Assembly (NCBI RefSeq): GCF_003330845.1 | Contig: NZ_CP026121.1 | Coordinates: forward strand, 1,717,501-1,781,500 | Direction of reading: 5' to 3' | From: Streptomyces sp. Go-475 | Lineage (GTDB): Bacteria; Actinomycetota; Actinomycetes; Streptomycetales; Streptomycetaceae | DNA length: 64,000 nt | Shown: positions 34,557 through 42,314 of the stretch, piece by piece | Layout of the letters: each line of letters begins with the position of its first letter | How positions within the stretch are numbered: position 1 is the stretch's first letter | Made by a program: the position numbers and the translations under genes | The notes under the pieces: generated by a model | What the model was told of the DNA's origin: nothing | Database searches by the model: none | Seen by the model: only the letters and a program-made list of their open reading frames with translations

Positions 34557-36077
34557 ATGACAGCGCCGCACGCGCGCCACCGCCGCGCCGTCGCGATCCC
34601 GGCCGGGATGGCCCTGGCCACGGCCCTCGCTTTCCTGCCGAACACCGCGGCCACGGCCGCCGACGAGGCGCCCGCGAAGGTCTCGGCCGACGCGACCTCG
34701 CTCAGCTACGTCGTCAACGTCAAGCCGGGGCACGGCACTTCGGCGTACGTGAAGAAGGCCGTCGCCAAGGCCGGCGGCACGATCGTGACGTCGTACGACC
34801 AGATCGGCGTCATCGTCGTCCACTCCTCGAACCCGGACTTCGCCAAGAGCATCCGCACGGTGCGCGGGGTGCAGTCGGCCGGGGCCACCCGCACCGCGCC
34901 GCTGCCGGCGGCGTCGACGGGCGACCTGGGCGCGCCGAAGGTGCTGAGCGCGGCCGAGGTCGCGAAGGCGGAGGCGGCGGCCGGGCAGGACCCGCTGGAG
35001 TCCCTGCAGTGGGATCTGCCGGCCATCAAGGCGGACAAGGCGCACGAGAAATCGCTGGGCAGCAAGGACGTCACGGTCGCCGTGATCGACACCGGCGTGG
35101 ACGACACCCACCCCGACATCGCGCCCAACTTCGACCGCGAGGCGTCGGTCAACTGCGTGACGGGCAAGCCGGACACGTCCGAAGGGGCCTGGCGGCCGAG
35201 CGCCGAGGAGAGCCCGCACGGGACGCACGTGGCCGGTGAGATCGCCGCCGCCAAGAACGGCGTCGGCATGACGGGTGTGGCGCCCGGGGTGAAGGTCTCC
35301 GGCATCAAGGTGTCCACCACCGCCGGCTTCTTCTACACGGAGGCCGTGGTGTGCGGCTTCGTGTGGGCGGCCGAGCACGGGGTCGACGTGACGAACAACA
35401 GCTATTACACGGACCCCTGGTACTTCAACTGCGAGAACGACCCGGACCAGAAGGCGCTCGTCGAGGCCGTCACCCGGGCGTCGCGGTACGCGGAGAAGAA
35501 GGGCGCGGTCAACGTCGCGGCGGCCGGCAACGAGAACTACGACCTCGCCTCCGACGAGATCACCGACCCGTCGTCGCCGAACGACTCCACGCCGGGCGAA
35601 CGGGTCGTCGACCCCTCGAAGTGCCTGGACATCCCGACGCAGCTGCCGGGTGTCGTCACGGTCGCCTCCACGGGCGCGAAGGGCATCAAGTCGTCCTTCT
35701 CCAACTACGGCCTGGGCGTGGCCGACATAGCCGCGCCGGGCGGCGACTCGACGGCCTACCAGAAGCCGGAGCCGCCGGCCACGAGCGGGCTGATCCTGGG
35801 CACGCTGCCGGGCGGCAAGTGGGGCTACATGGCCGGTACGTCGATGGCGTCCCCGCACGTCGCGGGCGTCGCCGCGCTCATCAAGTCGACGCACCCGTAC
35901 GCCTCCCCCGCGCTGGTGAAGGCCCTGCTGTACGCGCAGGCCGACGCCAAGGCGTGCACGGACCCGTACGACATCGACGCCGACGGCAAGATCGACGCGG
36001 TGTGCGAGGGCCCGAAGAACCGCAACGGCTTCTACGGCTGGGGCATCACGGACGCGCTGGACGCGGTGACCAAGTAG
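34557..36077 (+). CDS. Secreted subtilisin-like serine protease (S8), copy 2
   Basis: A 506-residue paralogue of the preceding protease with the same architecture: signal peptide (about 1-34, ending TAATAA), propeptide (LSYVVNVKPGHGTSAYVKKA), and catalytic D in VIDTGVDDTHPDI, H in HGTHVAGEIAA, N in AAGNENYDL and S in GTSMASPHVAG. The C-terminal CTDPYDIDADG-x4-DAVC motif is also present. The two differ mainly in the prodomain linker and loop sequences. ATG 34557 lies 58 bp after the first gene, so the pair is probably one transcript. A recent or conserved tandem duplication explains the arrangement. Confidence 0.93.
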   Translation: MTAPHARHRRAVAIPAGMALATALAFLPNTAATAADEAPAKVSADATSLSYVVNVKPGHGTSAYVKKAVAKAGGTIVTSYDQIGVIVVHSSNPDFAKSIRTVRGVQSAGATRTAPLPAASTGDLGAPKVLSAAEVAKAEAAAGQDPLESLQWDLPAIKADKAHEKSLGSKDVTVAVIDTGVDDTHPDIAPNFDREASVNCVTGKPDTSEGAWRPSAEESPHGTHVAGEIAAAKNGVGMTGVAPGVKVSGIKVSTTAGFFYTEAVVCGFVWAAEHGVDVTNNSYYTDPWYFNCENDPDQKALVEAVTRASRYAEKKGAVNVAAAGNENYDLASDEITDPSSPNDSTPGERVVDPSKCLDIPTQLPGVVTVASTGAKGIKSSFSNYGLGVADIAAPGGDSTAYQKPEPPATSGLILGTLPGGKWGYMAGTSMASPHVAGVAALIKSTHPYASPALVKALLYAQADAKACTDPYDIDADGKIDAVCEGPKNRNGFYGWGITDALDAVTK

Positions 36078-36109
36078 GGCTGGTGACCGAGCAGAGCTGA
36101 GGTGAGGAC

Positions 36110-36139
36110 GGGCCGGGCGGGGACACACCTGCCCGGCCC
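36110..36139 (+). terminator. Hairpin after the tandem proteases
   Basis: A perfect 9-bp stem (36110-36118 with 36131-36139) with a 12-nt loop lies 32 bp past the stop codon, without a T tract. Confidence 0.6.
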
Positions 36140-36167
36140 GGTCCGTGTCTGCGGCAGGATTCTTGTC

Positions 36168-36692
36168 ATGGACGTGTACGAGGATCCGTCGACCTGGACC
36201 GCCGAACCGGTCCGGCCGCGGTGGCGGCTGGCCCTGCGGTTCGCCGGGAGCGTGGTGTGGTTCCCGGTGGTGTGCGTGCTGTGGGCGGCAGTCGCCGTCG
36301 CGGGCTTCGCCGTCGGGCTGTTCGCCGACGCGCTCGTCAGCAGCCGCCTCGAACGCGCCTACATCGACTTCGTGGCCGGCGCCCTGAAGCGCGTCAAGGG
36401 GCTGGCCTCGTGGTGTGTGACCTGGCCGGAGCTGCTCCACGAGGGGGACGCCGACTACTACAGGGCGCGCGTGGACGAAGTGGTCCGGGACTGGACGGCC
36501 CGGGCCACGGCGCCGCGCCGCCCCAAGAAGTCGAGACCCTCTGTGGAGTGTGCCATACCGCTGCGGGACTACCGCGGGGTCGGCGGCTGGTACGTCGCCG
36601 AGGTCGCGCTGGCGCAGGGCTGGGAGCTGCGGCCGACGGACGCGCGCACGGAAGTGCGGCTGTGGTGGTCGGCCGCGTCCAGGGCCGATTGA
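36168..36692 (+). CDS. Single-pass membrane protein, unknown function
   Basis: A 174-residue protein with a hydrophilic N terminus, one long hydrophobic segment (VVWFPVVCVLWAAVAVAGFAVGLFADAL, about 24-55) and a soluble C-terminal half. The region near GVGGWYVAEVALAQGWELRP looks folded and conserved. ATG 36168 is used because the upstream in-frame extension overlaps the terminator region of the protease gene. I recognise no family. Confidence 0.65.
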   Translation: MDVYEDPSTWTAEPVRPRWRLALRFAGSVVWFPVVCVLWAAVAVAGFAVGLFADALVSSRLERAYIDFVAGALKRVKGLASWCVTWPELLHEGDADYYRARVDEVVRDWTARATAPRRPKKSRPSVECAIPLRDYRGVGGWYVAEVALAQGWELRPTDARTEVRLWWSAASRAD

Positions 36693-36743
36693 GTTCGTTC
36701 TCGCGGATTTGCCAGCCATGTGAAGGCTGGTGAAGATTTCGGG

Positions 36744-37712
36744 GTGACCCTGACAAGACCCGTCGCTGTTCTGGTGCTCGTGGCGCTGGCCGGGCTGGTT
36801 CCGCTGCTCGGCCCGTCCACCGCGCTGCACGGCACCGGGGAGGCCCGGGCGCCCGGCGCCGGGGGCATAGCCCTGCTGCGGACGGTGCTGTTCGCGGCGC
36901 TGTGCATACCCGTCGGCGAACTGTTCGTGAACCGGCTGGCGCGGTCCGTGCCGGGCGCGGAGACCGGGCCGCGGGGCGTGCCCCGGAGTTGGTCACCCTG
37001 CGCGGCCGCCGCCGGTTTCCTCGCCGCGCTGGGGCTCGCCTCGGTCGTGGCCACGGGCAATCTCGTGCCGGACGGCCTGTCGGACGTCGACGTCGGCGGG
37101 CTCTACGCGTCCCGGGACGGCAAGCTCGCCCTGCTGGAGGTCAACGCGTTCCTCGTGGCGTGGCTGTGCGCGGTGTCCGCCCGGCCGGTCACGCAGGTGT
37201 GGCCGCTGGCCGCCGTGATCGTCGCCGAGGCCCTGCGCGCGCACCCCACGACCGAGCACACCCCGCTGACCGGCTCCGGGCTGACGCTCGTCCACCTGAC
37301 CTGCGCGGCGCTGTGGGCGGGCGGGCTGCTGCACGCGCTGCGCACCCTGCGGCTGTGGCGGGGCCGGCAGGCCACGGAGGCGGGTGCGGCCCTGCTGGGC
37401 CGCTACGCGCGCGTGGCGGCCGTGCTGCTGGCCGCCATCACGGCGACGGGCGTGTGGAGTTCACTGCGCCGGATGCCGCCGGAGACGGTTCTGGAGCAGC
37501 TCACGGCGACGGCGTACGGGCGGGCCCTGCTCACCAAGGTGCTCCTCGTGGCGGCCGTCGCCGCGCTCGCCCTGTGGGCGCGGCGACGGCTGCGCCGGGC
37601 GGCCGACCCGTTGACGGCGTACGTGCCGGCGCGGGCGGAGGTCGTCGTGCTGGGCCTGGTGGTCGCGGTGTCCGGGCTGCTGACGGCGCTTCCGGTGCCC
37701 ATCCGCTGGTGA
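36744..37712 (+). CDS. CopD-family membrane protein
   Basis: A 322-residue polytopic protein with about eight membrane helices and a C-terminal CopD (copper resistance D) domain. Typical stretches are LTLVHLTCAALWAGGLLHALRTLRLW, with the conserved H and W, and LLGRYARVAAVLLAAITATGVWSSLRRM. CopD proteins are linked to copper uptake in the periplasmic Cop/PcoD systems. No CopC gene is adjacent, so a copper role is inferred. GTG 36744 is preferred; the in-frame GTG at 36720 would add eight hydrophilic residues. Confidence 0.8.
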   Translation: MTLTRPVAVLVLVALAGLVPLLGPSTALHGTGEARAPGAGGIALLRTVLFAALCIPVGELFVNRLARSVPGAETGPRGVPRSWSPCAAAAGFLAALGLASVVATGNLVPDGLSDVDVGGLYASRDGKLALLEVNAFLVAWLCAVSARPVTQVWPLAAVIVAEALRAHPTTEHTPLTGSGLTLVHLTCAALWAGGLLHALRTLRLWRGRQATEAGAALLGRYARVAAVLLAAITATGVWSSLRRMPPETVLEQLTATAYGRALLTKVLLVAAVAALALWARRRLRRAADPLTAYVPARAEVVVLGLVVAVSGLLTALPVPIRW

Positions 37713-37724
37713 CACCGGCGGATC

Positions 37725-38405
37725 TCAGACGGCCCGCATCTCGCCGTACGTCGCGGCCGGTGCCCTGCGCGCGTCGAGCGCCCCGAGCGTGCCGCCGGCC
37801 AGCAGGGCCTGCGCGGCGAGGTACGTGAGCATGATCCAGAGGTCGGGGGCGGGCGGCTGCGGCCAGTCGGCGACGCCGGTCGCGATGAGCGTGTCGGAGA
37901 GCAGGAAGAGCGCTCCGCCGAGTCCGGCGAAGAGGCCGAAACGGGTGGCGGCGCGGTACGCCATGGCCGCCAGCAGGAGGCTGTACGCGGCGACGGGCAC
38001 GCGCAGGTCCGCGGGCAGGTCCGGCCACAGCAGCGCGACGGTCGTGACGAGGGCGGTGGCGTAGCCGAGGGCGAGGAGACCCGCACGCGCGCGTGGGACG
38101 GCGTTCCGGCTGCCGTACGTCGCGAAGAGGACGAGGTAGCAGATGTGTCCCGCCGCGAAGCTGCCCATGCCGGCGAGGAAGGCCGGCTCGGCGTCGGACA
38201 GCAGCAGGACATCGCCGCCCCAGCCGAACAGCAGGGCGGCCACCAGCGGCCGGGGCGCCCGGCGCTGGGCGGCCCAGAGGGCCAGGAGCGGCATCAGGAG
38301 GGGCTTGGCGACGGCGTGCCCGGTGTCGAAGCCGGCCGCGAGGGAGAGGAGATCGGCGGCGACGGCGAGACCGAAGGCGGCGAGGAGAAGGCGCGAGGGC
38401 GTCAC
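37725..38405 (-). CDS. YhhN-family (lysoplasmalogenase-like) membrane protein
   Basis: A 226-residue protein with about eight membrane helices. The YhhN/TMEM86 motifs include AVAKPLLMPLLALW, LFGWGGDVLLL with the conserved aspartate, FAAGHICYLVLF and GALFLLSDTLIA. The eukaryotic homologue TMEM86B hydrolyses lysoplasmalogen, but activity in Streptomyces is unproven. Its ATG overlaps the 3' end of the sterol desaturase gene by 4 bp, so the two lipid-related membrane proteins are co-translated. Confidence 0.85.
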   Translation of the reverse strand: MTPSRLLLAAFGLAVAADLLSLAAGFDTGHAVAKPLLMPLLALWAAQRRAPRPLVAALLFGWGGDVLLLSDAEPAFLAGMGSFAAGHICYLVLFATYGSRNAVPRARAGLLALGYATALVTTVALLWPDLPADLRVPVAAYSLLLAAMAYRAATRFGLFAGLGGALFLLSDTLIATGVADWPQPPAPDLWIMLTYLAAQALLAGGTLGALDARRAPAATYGEMRAV

Positions 38406-39754
38406 GCCGACGCGCCCTCATCGGCGGCTACGCCCTTCCCGGCGGATACGCCCTTCGCGGCGGCCTCTCCCTTCCCGGCCGGGATGGTCTCGTCGACGGG
38501 CGTGCGCTCTTCCGCCCGCTTGCTCGCGCCGACGGGCGTGCTCCTCCCTGCGGGCGCGCTCTTCCCTACGGGCGCGCTCTCGCCGCCTGGCGCACCCTCA
38601 CCGACCGGCACGCCCTGCCCGACCGGCGCACCCTCACCGACCGGCGTACCGTCACCGACCGGCACGCGCTCTCCGACCGGCGTGCTCCCGCCCACGGGCG
38701 CGCCCTGCCCGACCGACGCACCCTGCCCGACCGGCACGCCCTGCCCGACCGGCGCACCCTCACCGACCGGCGTACCGTCACCGACCGGCACGCGCTCCCC
38801 GACTGGCAGGCGTTCCCCACCCGGCAGGCGTTCCCCGCCCGGCGCGTCCTCGCCGACCGGTGATGAGGCCGTGTCAGTCCTCGGAAGCACCGCCGTAGCC
38901 GCCCCCGCCGCCGAAGTCCGCGGACGCGCCGGCCCCCACCCCGGCCCCCGGAACACCCGCCCGGCGCGCTCGCTCCAAGTCCGGGCCGCCCTCAGGTCCT
39001 TGGCGATCGACACGTACTCGTGTGTCGCCACCTTCAGCAGGTTGTACGTGTCGATGTTCTTGGTCAGTCCGTACCGGGGCCGCTCGGTCTCGGCGACGAA
39101 CGATCCGAACAGGCGGTCCCAGACGATGAGGATGCCGCCGAAGTTGCGGTCGAGGTAACCGCCCTGGGAGGCGTGGTGGACCCGGTGGTGCGAGGGGGTG
39201 TTGAAGACGAACTCGAACCAGCGGGGCAGCTTGTCGATCCGCTCGGTGTGGATCCAGAACTGGTAGACGAGGTTCGCGGAGGAGCAGAACGCCAGCGCGG
39301 CGGGGTGCACCCCGGCGACGATGAGGGGCACGTAGAACGGCCACACGGTCAGGGACGTCCAGGGCTGGCGCAGCGCGGTGGTGAAGTTGAACTTCCGGCT
39401 GGAGTGGTGGACGACGTGGCAGGCCCACAGGATGCGCACGACGTGGTGGCCGCGGTGGGACCAGTAGTAGAAGAAGTCCTGCGCGAGCAGCATCAGCGGG
39501 ACGGTCCACCACAGGACGGGGACGCGCAGGGGCGTGAGTTCGTAGAGGGCCGTGTAGACGGCGACGATCGGGATCTTCCAGAGGAAGTCGAAGGCGAGGC
39601 TGCCGAGCCCCATGCCGATGCTCGTCGCGGCGTCCTTCGCCTCGTAGCCCTCCGCGTCCTCGTCGGGATGGAGGCGGTAGCTCACCATCTCGACCACGGT
39701 GAGCAGCACAAACGCGGGTATCGACCACAGCACGACATCGGGCAGGTTCGGCAT
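38402..39754 (-). CDS. Sterol desaturase/fatty-acid hydroxylase-family protein with hexapeptide repeat tail
   Basis: A 450-residue protein. Residues 1-290 form the integral membrane di-iron hydroxylase domain with histidine clusters in YYWSHRGHHVVRI, ACHVVHHSSRKFN and TPSHHRVHHAS. The family hydroxylates or desaturates lipids. From about residue 300 a non-family tail of about 150 residues consists of hexapeptides of the form PVGEGA. Family members normally end near residue 300, so this tail is an added expansion. ATG 39754 begins PNLPDVVLWSIPAFV. It is co-translated with the YhhN gene downstream. Confidence 0.88.
   Translation of the reverse strand: MPNLPDVVLWSIPAFVLLTVVEMVSYRLHPDEDAEGYEAKDAATSIGMGLGSLAFDFLWKIPIVAVYTALYELTPLRVPVLWWTVPLMLLAQDFFYYWSHRGHHVVRILWACHVVHHSSRKFNFTTALRQPWTSLTVWPFYVPLIVAGVHPAALAFCSSANLVYQFWIHTERIDKLPRWFEFVFNTPSHHRVHHASQGGYLDRNFGGILIVWDRLFGSFVAETERPRYGLTKNIDTYNLLKVATHEYVSIAKDLRAARTWSERAGRVFRGPGWGPARPRTSAAGAATAVLPRTDTASSPVGEDAPGGERLPGGERLPVGERVPVGDGTPVGEGAPVGQGVPVGQGASVGQGAPVGGSTPVGERVPVGDGTPVGEGAPVGQGVPVGEGAPGGESAPVGKSAPAGRSTPVGASKRAEERTPVDETIPAGKGEAAAKGVSAGKGVAADEGASA
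38540..38860 (-). repeat. 18-bp in-frame repeats coding a PVGxGx hexapeptide tail
   Basis: About 18 imperfect 18-bp units follow each other near the 3' end of the desaturase gene. A longer block of at least 60 bp beginning CGCCCTGCCCGACCGG recurs at 38611 and 38737, which is 126 bp or seven units apart, showing block duplication. Flanking units at each end are more diverged. Confidence 0.9.
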
Positions 39755-40007
39755 GCCTGCACCGTAGGACCGCCGTCCGGCCCCCACCAGACGTTGTTAC
39801 CCACAAGTATTACCGACGGTACGCGCTTGCTTCTTGGCGATCTCCGCCAATACGGAGGGCCCGACCGGCACGGAATGCCGGACCTCGCGCAGACGTACGC
39901 CTCGTGAACGGACAGATCGGACAACGCGCCTGAGGGGGCGTCGGAAGAACGGGCCGGACGCACCTGGCGGGCGGGAGTGTCAGTCCCGGCCCGTATCCTC
40001 AGGGACC

Positions 40008-41000
40008 ATGCTGGAAGACCTGACGACCGCCGCCTTCTCTCCCACGTCGTGGCCGACCGCGTATCCCAAGGGGTACGCGGTCGTTGACGTGGAGACCACG
40101 GGCCTGGCCCGGGACGACCGCATCATCTCCGCGGCCGTCTACCGGCTGGACGCGCGCGGCGAGGTCGAGGACCACTGGTACACGATGGTCAACCCGGAGC
40201 GTGACCCGGGCCCCGTGTGGATCCACGGACTGACGAGCGAGGCGCTCGAGGGCGCGCCCCTCTTCCAGGACATCGCCGAGGAGTTCACGGCCCGGCTGGC
40301 GGGGCGGGTGCTCGTCGCGCACAACGCCGTCTTCGACTGGCAGATGATCGCCCGGGAGTACGCGCGCGCGGAGCGCGAGGCGCCGGTGCGCCAGCGGCTG
40401 TGCACGATCGCGCTCTCCAAGGAGCTCGGGCTTCCGCTGCCCAACCACAAGCTGGAGTCCCTCGCGGCGCACTTCGGCGTGGTCCAGCGGCGGGCGCACC
40501 ACGCGCTGGACGACGCGCGCGTGCTGGCGGAGGCGTTCCGGCCCAGCCTCAAGGCCGCGGCGGCGAACGGCGTACGGCTGCCGCTGCACGAGTGCCGGCC
40601 GCTGACCGAGTGGTCGGACCGCCCCGCCGCGCCCCGCATCGGGCAGCAGGCGGGCTACGGCGGGTCCCGGCCGGGCAGTTGGCGTCCCTCCCGGAAGCGG
40701 CCCGCCTGCCCCTACCCCAACCCGGGGCGCTACGAGCCGGGCGGGCGGCTCAAGCAGGGCATGCGGGTCGCCTTCTCGGGTGACACGTCGGTCGAGCGGG
40801 AGCTGCTGGAGGACCGCGCGACCGAGGCCGGGCTGCACGTGGCGTCGAGCCTGTCCCGGCTGACGAGCCTGCTCGTCACGAACGACCCGGACTCGGGCAC
40901 GTCCAAGGTGGTCAAGGCCCGCCAGTTCGGCACGCCGGTCGTGGACGAGGCGGCGTTCGGGCAGCTCCTCGCGGACGTGGAGCCGGCGTCCGAGGAGTGA
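40008..41000 (+). CDS. DEDDh 3'-5' exonuclease with C-terminal BRCT domain
   Basis: A 330-residue protein. The exonuclease domain (about 20-185) resembles the DNA polymerase III epsilon subunit. Exo I is AVVDVETTGL (D, E), Exo II is VAHNAVFDWQ (D) and Exo III is HHALDDARVL (H, D). A linker containing RPACPYPNPGRYEPGG leads to a C-terminal BRCT-like domain (about 248-325) with MRVAFSGDTSVERELLEDRATEAG and LVTNDPDSGTSKVVKARQFGTPV. The fusion suggests a repair exonuclease targeted by protein or DNA-end contacts rather than the replicative proofreader. ATG 40008. Confidence 0.88.
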   Translation: MLEDLTTAAFSPTSWPTAYPKGYAVVDVETTGLARDDRIISAAVYRLDARGEVEDHWYTMVNPERDPGPVWIHGLTSEALEGAPLFQDIAEEFTARLAGRVLVAHNAVFDWQMIAREYARAEREAPVRQRLCTIALSKELGLPLPNHKLESLAAHFGVVQRRAHHALDDARVLAEAFRPSLKAAAANGVRLPLHECRPLTEWSDRPAAPRIGQQAGYGGSRPGSWRPSRKRPACPYPNPGRYEPGGRLKQGMRVAFSGDTSVERELLEDRATEAGLHVASSLSRLTSLLVTNDPDSGTSKVVKARQFGTPVVDEAAFGQLLADVEPASEE

Positions 41001-41102
41001 GCCGGACACCGGGCGGCGGCGGACCGTACGGACGGGTGATTGCCGGGCGACTCGCCCGGCGGCCGCTCGCCCGGGCCGGGGTGACGGCCCACCCTGTGGC
41101 GC

Positions 41103-41336
41103 ATGGCGACCTGTGAGGTATGTGGCAATCAGTACGGAATGACCTTCGAGGTGCACGCGCAGGGCGCGGTGCACGTCTTCGACTGCTTTGCCTGCGCGAT
41201 CCACCGCATGGCCCCCATCTGCGAGCACTGCCGGGTCCAGATCATCGGCCAGGGCGTGGAGGTCGAGGGCCACTGGTACTGCGGCGCCCACTGCGCCCGC
41301 GCGGAGGGAAAGGTGGGAATTGTCGACAAGGTGTGA
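41103..41336 (+). CDS. Small cysteine-rich zinc-binding (metallothionein-like) protein
   Basis: A 77-residue protein with probable metal-binding clusters: CEVCGNQYG at the N terminus, CFACAIHRM, CEHCRVQI and YCGAHCARA. Nine cysteines and several histidines in 77 residues indicate a zinc ribbon or LIM-like fold. Close Streptomyces relatives are sometimes labelled prokaryotic metallothionein, a weak label. ATG 41103, probably monocistronic. A perfect inverted repeat follows at 41357-41387. Confidence 0.75.
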   Translation: MATCEVCGNQYGMTFEVHAQGAVHVFDCFACAIHRMAPICEHCRVQIIGQGVEVEGHWYCGAHCARAEGKVGIVDKV

Positions 41337-41356
41337 ACCCGTACCCGCCTGAATGC

Positions 41357-41387
41357 ACCCCACGACCGAGTTGTACGGTCGTGGGGT
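41357..41387. promoter_or_regulatory. 12-bp perfect inverted repeat at the SURF1 start
   Basis: ACCCCACGACCG (41357-41368) and CGGTCGTGGGGT (41376-41387) are exact reverse complements with a 7-nt spacer. The second arm overlaps the proposed GTG at 41386. It may terminate the upstream gene, act as an operator, or hide the ribosome-binding region in the mRNA. Confidence 0.6.
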
Positions 41388-42183
41388 GTACCGCTTCCTG
41401 ATGTCCCGGCAGTGGGTGATCCTCACGTTGATCGCCCTGCTCCTCATCCCCACGATGATCAGGCTGGGCATCTGGCAGATGCACCGCTACGAGGAGCGCA
41501 CCGCCCGGAACCAGCTGGTCACCGACGCGCTGGCCGCCAAGCCGGTGCCGGTGGAGAAGCTGACCGCCCCGGGGCACACGGTCACCAGCGCCGAGCGGTA
41601 CCGGACCGTGACCGCGAAGGGCCGGTTCGACACGGAGGACGAGGTCGTCGTCCGCCGCCGCACCAACTCCGACGACGAGGTCGGCTACCACGTCCTGACC
41701 CCCTTCGTCCTCGACGACGGCAAGGTCCTGCTGGTCAACCGGGGCTGGATCCCCTCCGACGGCCCGAGCCAGACCACGTTCCCCAAGGTGCCCGCCCCAC
41801 CGGGCGGCGAGGTCACCGTCCAGGGCCGGCTGATGCCCAGTGAGACGACCGCGGCGAGCGGCATCAAGGACCTCAAGGGCCTGCCCGACCGGCAGATCAT
41901 GCTGATCAACAGCGAGCAGGAGGCCCGGCGCCTCAAGGCCGAGGTGCTCGGCGGTTACATCGCCCAGACGGCTCCCGAGCCGAAGGGCGACACGCCCGAG
42001 CTGCTGGGCGACCCCGGCAAGGAGGACGCGGCGCTGAACTACGCGTACGCGATCCAGTGGTGGCTGTTCTCCGCGGCCGTCCCGGTCGGCTGGGTGGTCC
42101 TGGCCCGCCGCGAGGCCCGGGAGCGGGCGCAGGCGGCGGCGAAGAAGCAGGACGCCAGTGAGGCGGAACCGGCGGCGGTGTGA
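41386..42183 (+). CDS. SURF1-family cytochrome oxidase assembly protein
   Basis: A 265-residue SURF1-like protein, implicated in assembly of aa3-type cytochrome c oxidase in the membrane. An N-terminal helix (WVILTLIALLLIPTMIRLGIWQM) and a C-terminal helix (WWLFSAAVPVGWVVLARR) flank the extracytoplasmic domain. Family signatures are LGIWQMHRYEER, GYHVLTPFVL and VNRGWIPSD. Start is uncertain: GTG 41386 gives a usual N terminus, ATG 41401 is possible, and ATG 41353 would add the coding strand of the inverted repeat. Confidence 0.88.
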   Translation: MYRFLMSRQWVILTLIALLLIPTMIRLGIWQMHRYEERTARNQLVTDALAAKPVPVEKLTAPGHTVTSAERYRTVTAKGRFDTEDEVVVRRRTNSDDEVGYHVLTPFVLDDGKVLLVNRGWIPSDGPSQTTFPKVPAPPGGEVTVQGRLMPSETTAASGIKDLKGLPDRQIMLINSEQEARRLKAEVLGGYIAQTAPEPKGDTPELLGDPGKEDAALNYAYAIQWWLFSAAVPVGWVVLARREARERAQAAAKKQDASEAEPAAV

Positions 42184-42206
42184 CCACCGCCGGTCGTCCG
42201 GCCGCG

Positions 42207-42314
42207 TCAGCAGCAGCGGCCCTGCCGGCACTCCTCCCGGTGCGTCCGGTCGAGCACCTCCGCGAGTTCCCGCACGTACCAGCACACCGCCCGCGCCCAG
42301 CGCACGGCCCTCAT
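42207..42314 (-). CDS. YbdD/YjiX-like microprotein downstream of CstA
   Basis: A 35-residue open frame: RAVRWARAVCWYVRELAEVLD then HREECRQGRCC. The C-terminal RCC ending and the position directly after cstA match the YbdD/YjiX (DUF466) proteins that accompany CstA and BtsT in enterobacteria. It is about half the usual length, lacking the central segment. ATG 42314 overlaps the cstA stop (ATGA), and GGGAG lies 8 bp upstream, so translation is plausible. Confidence 0.65.
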   Translation of the reverse strand: MRAVRWARAVCWYVRELAEVLDRTHREECRQGRCC

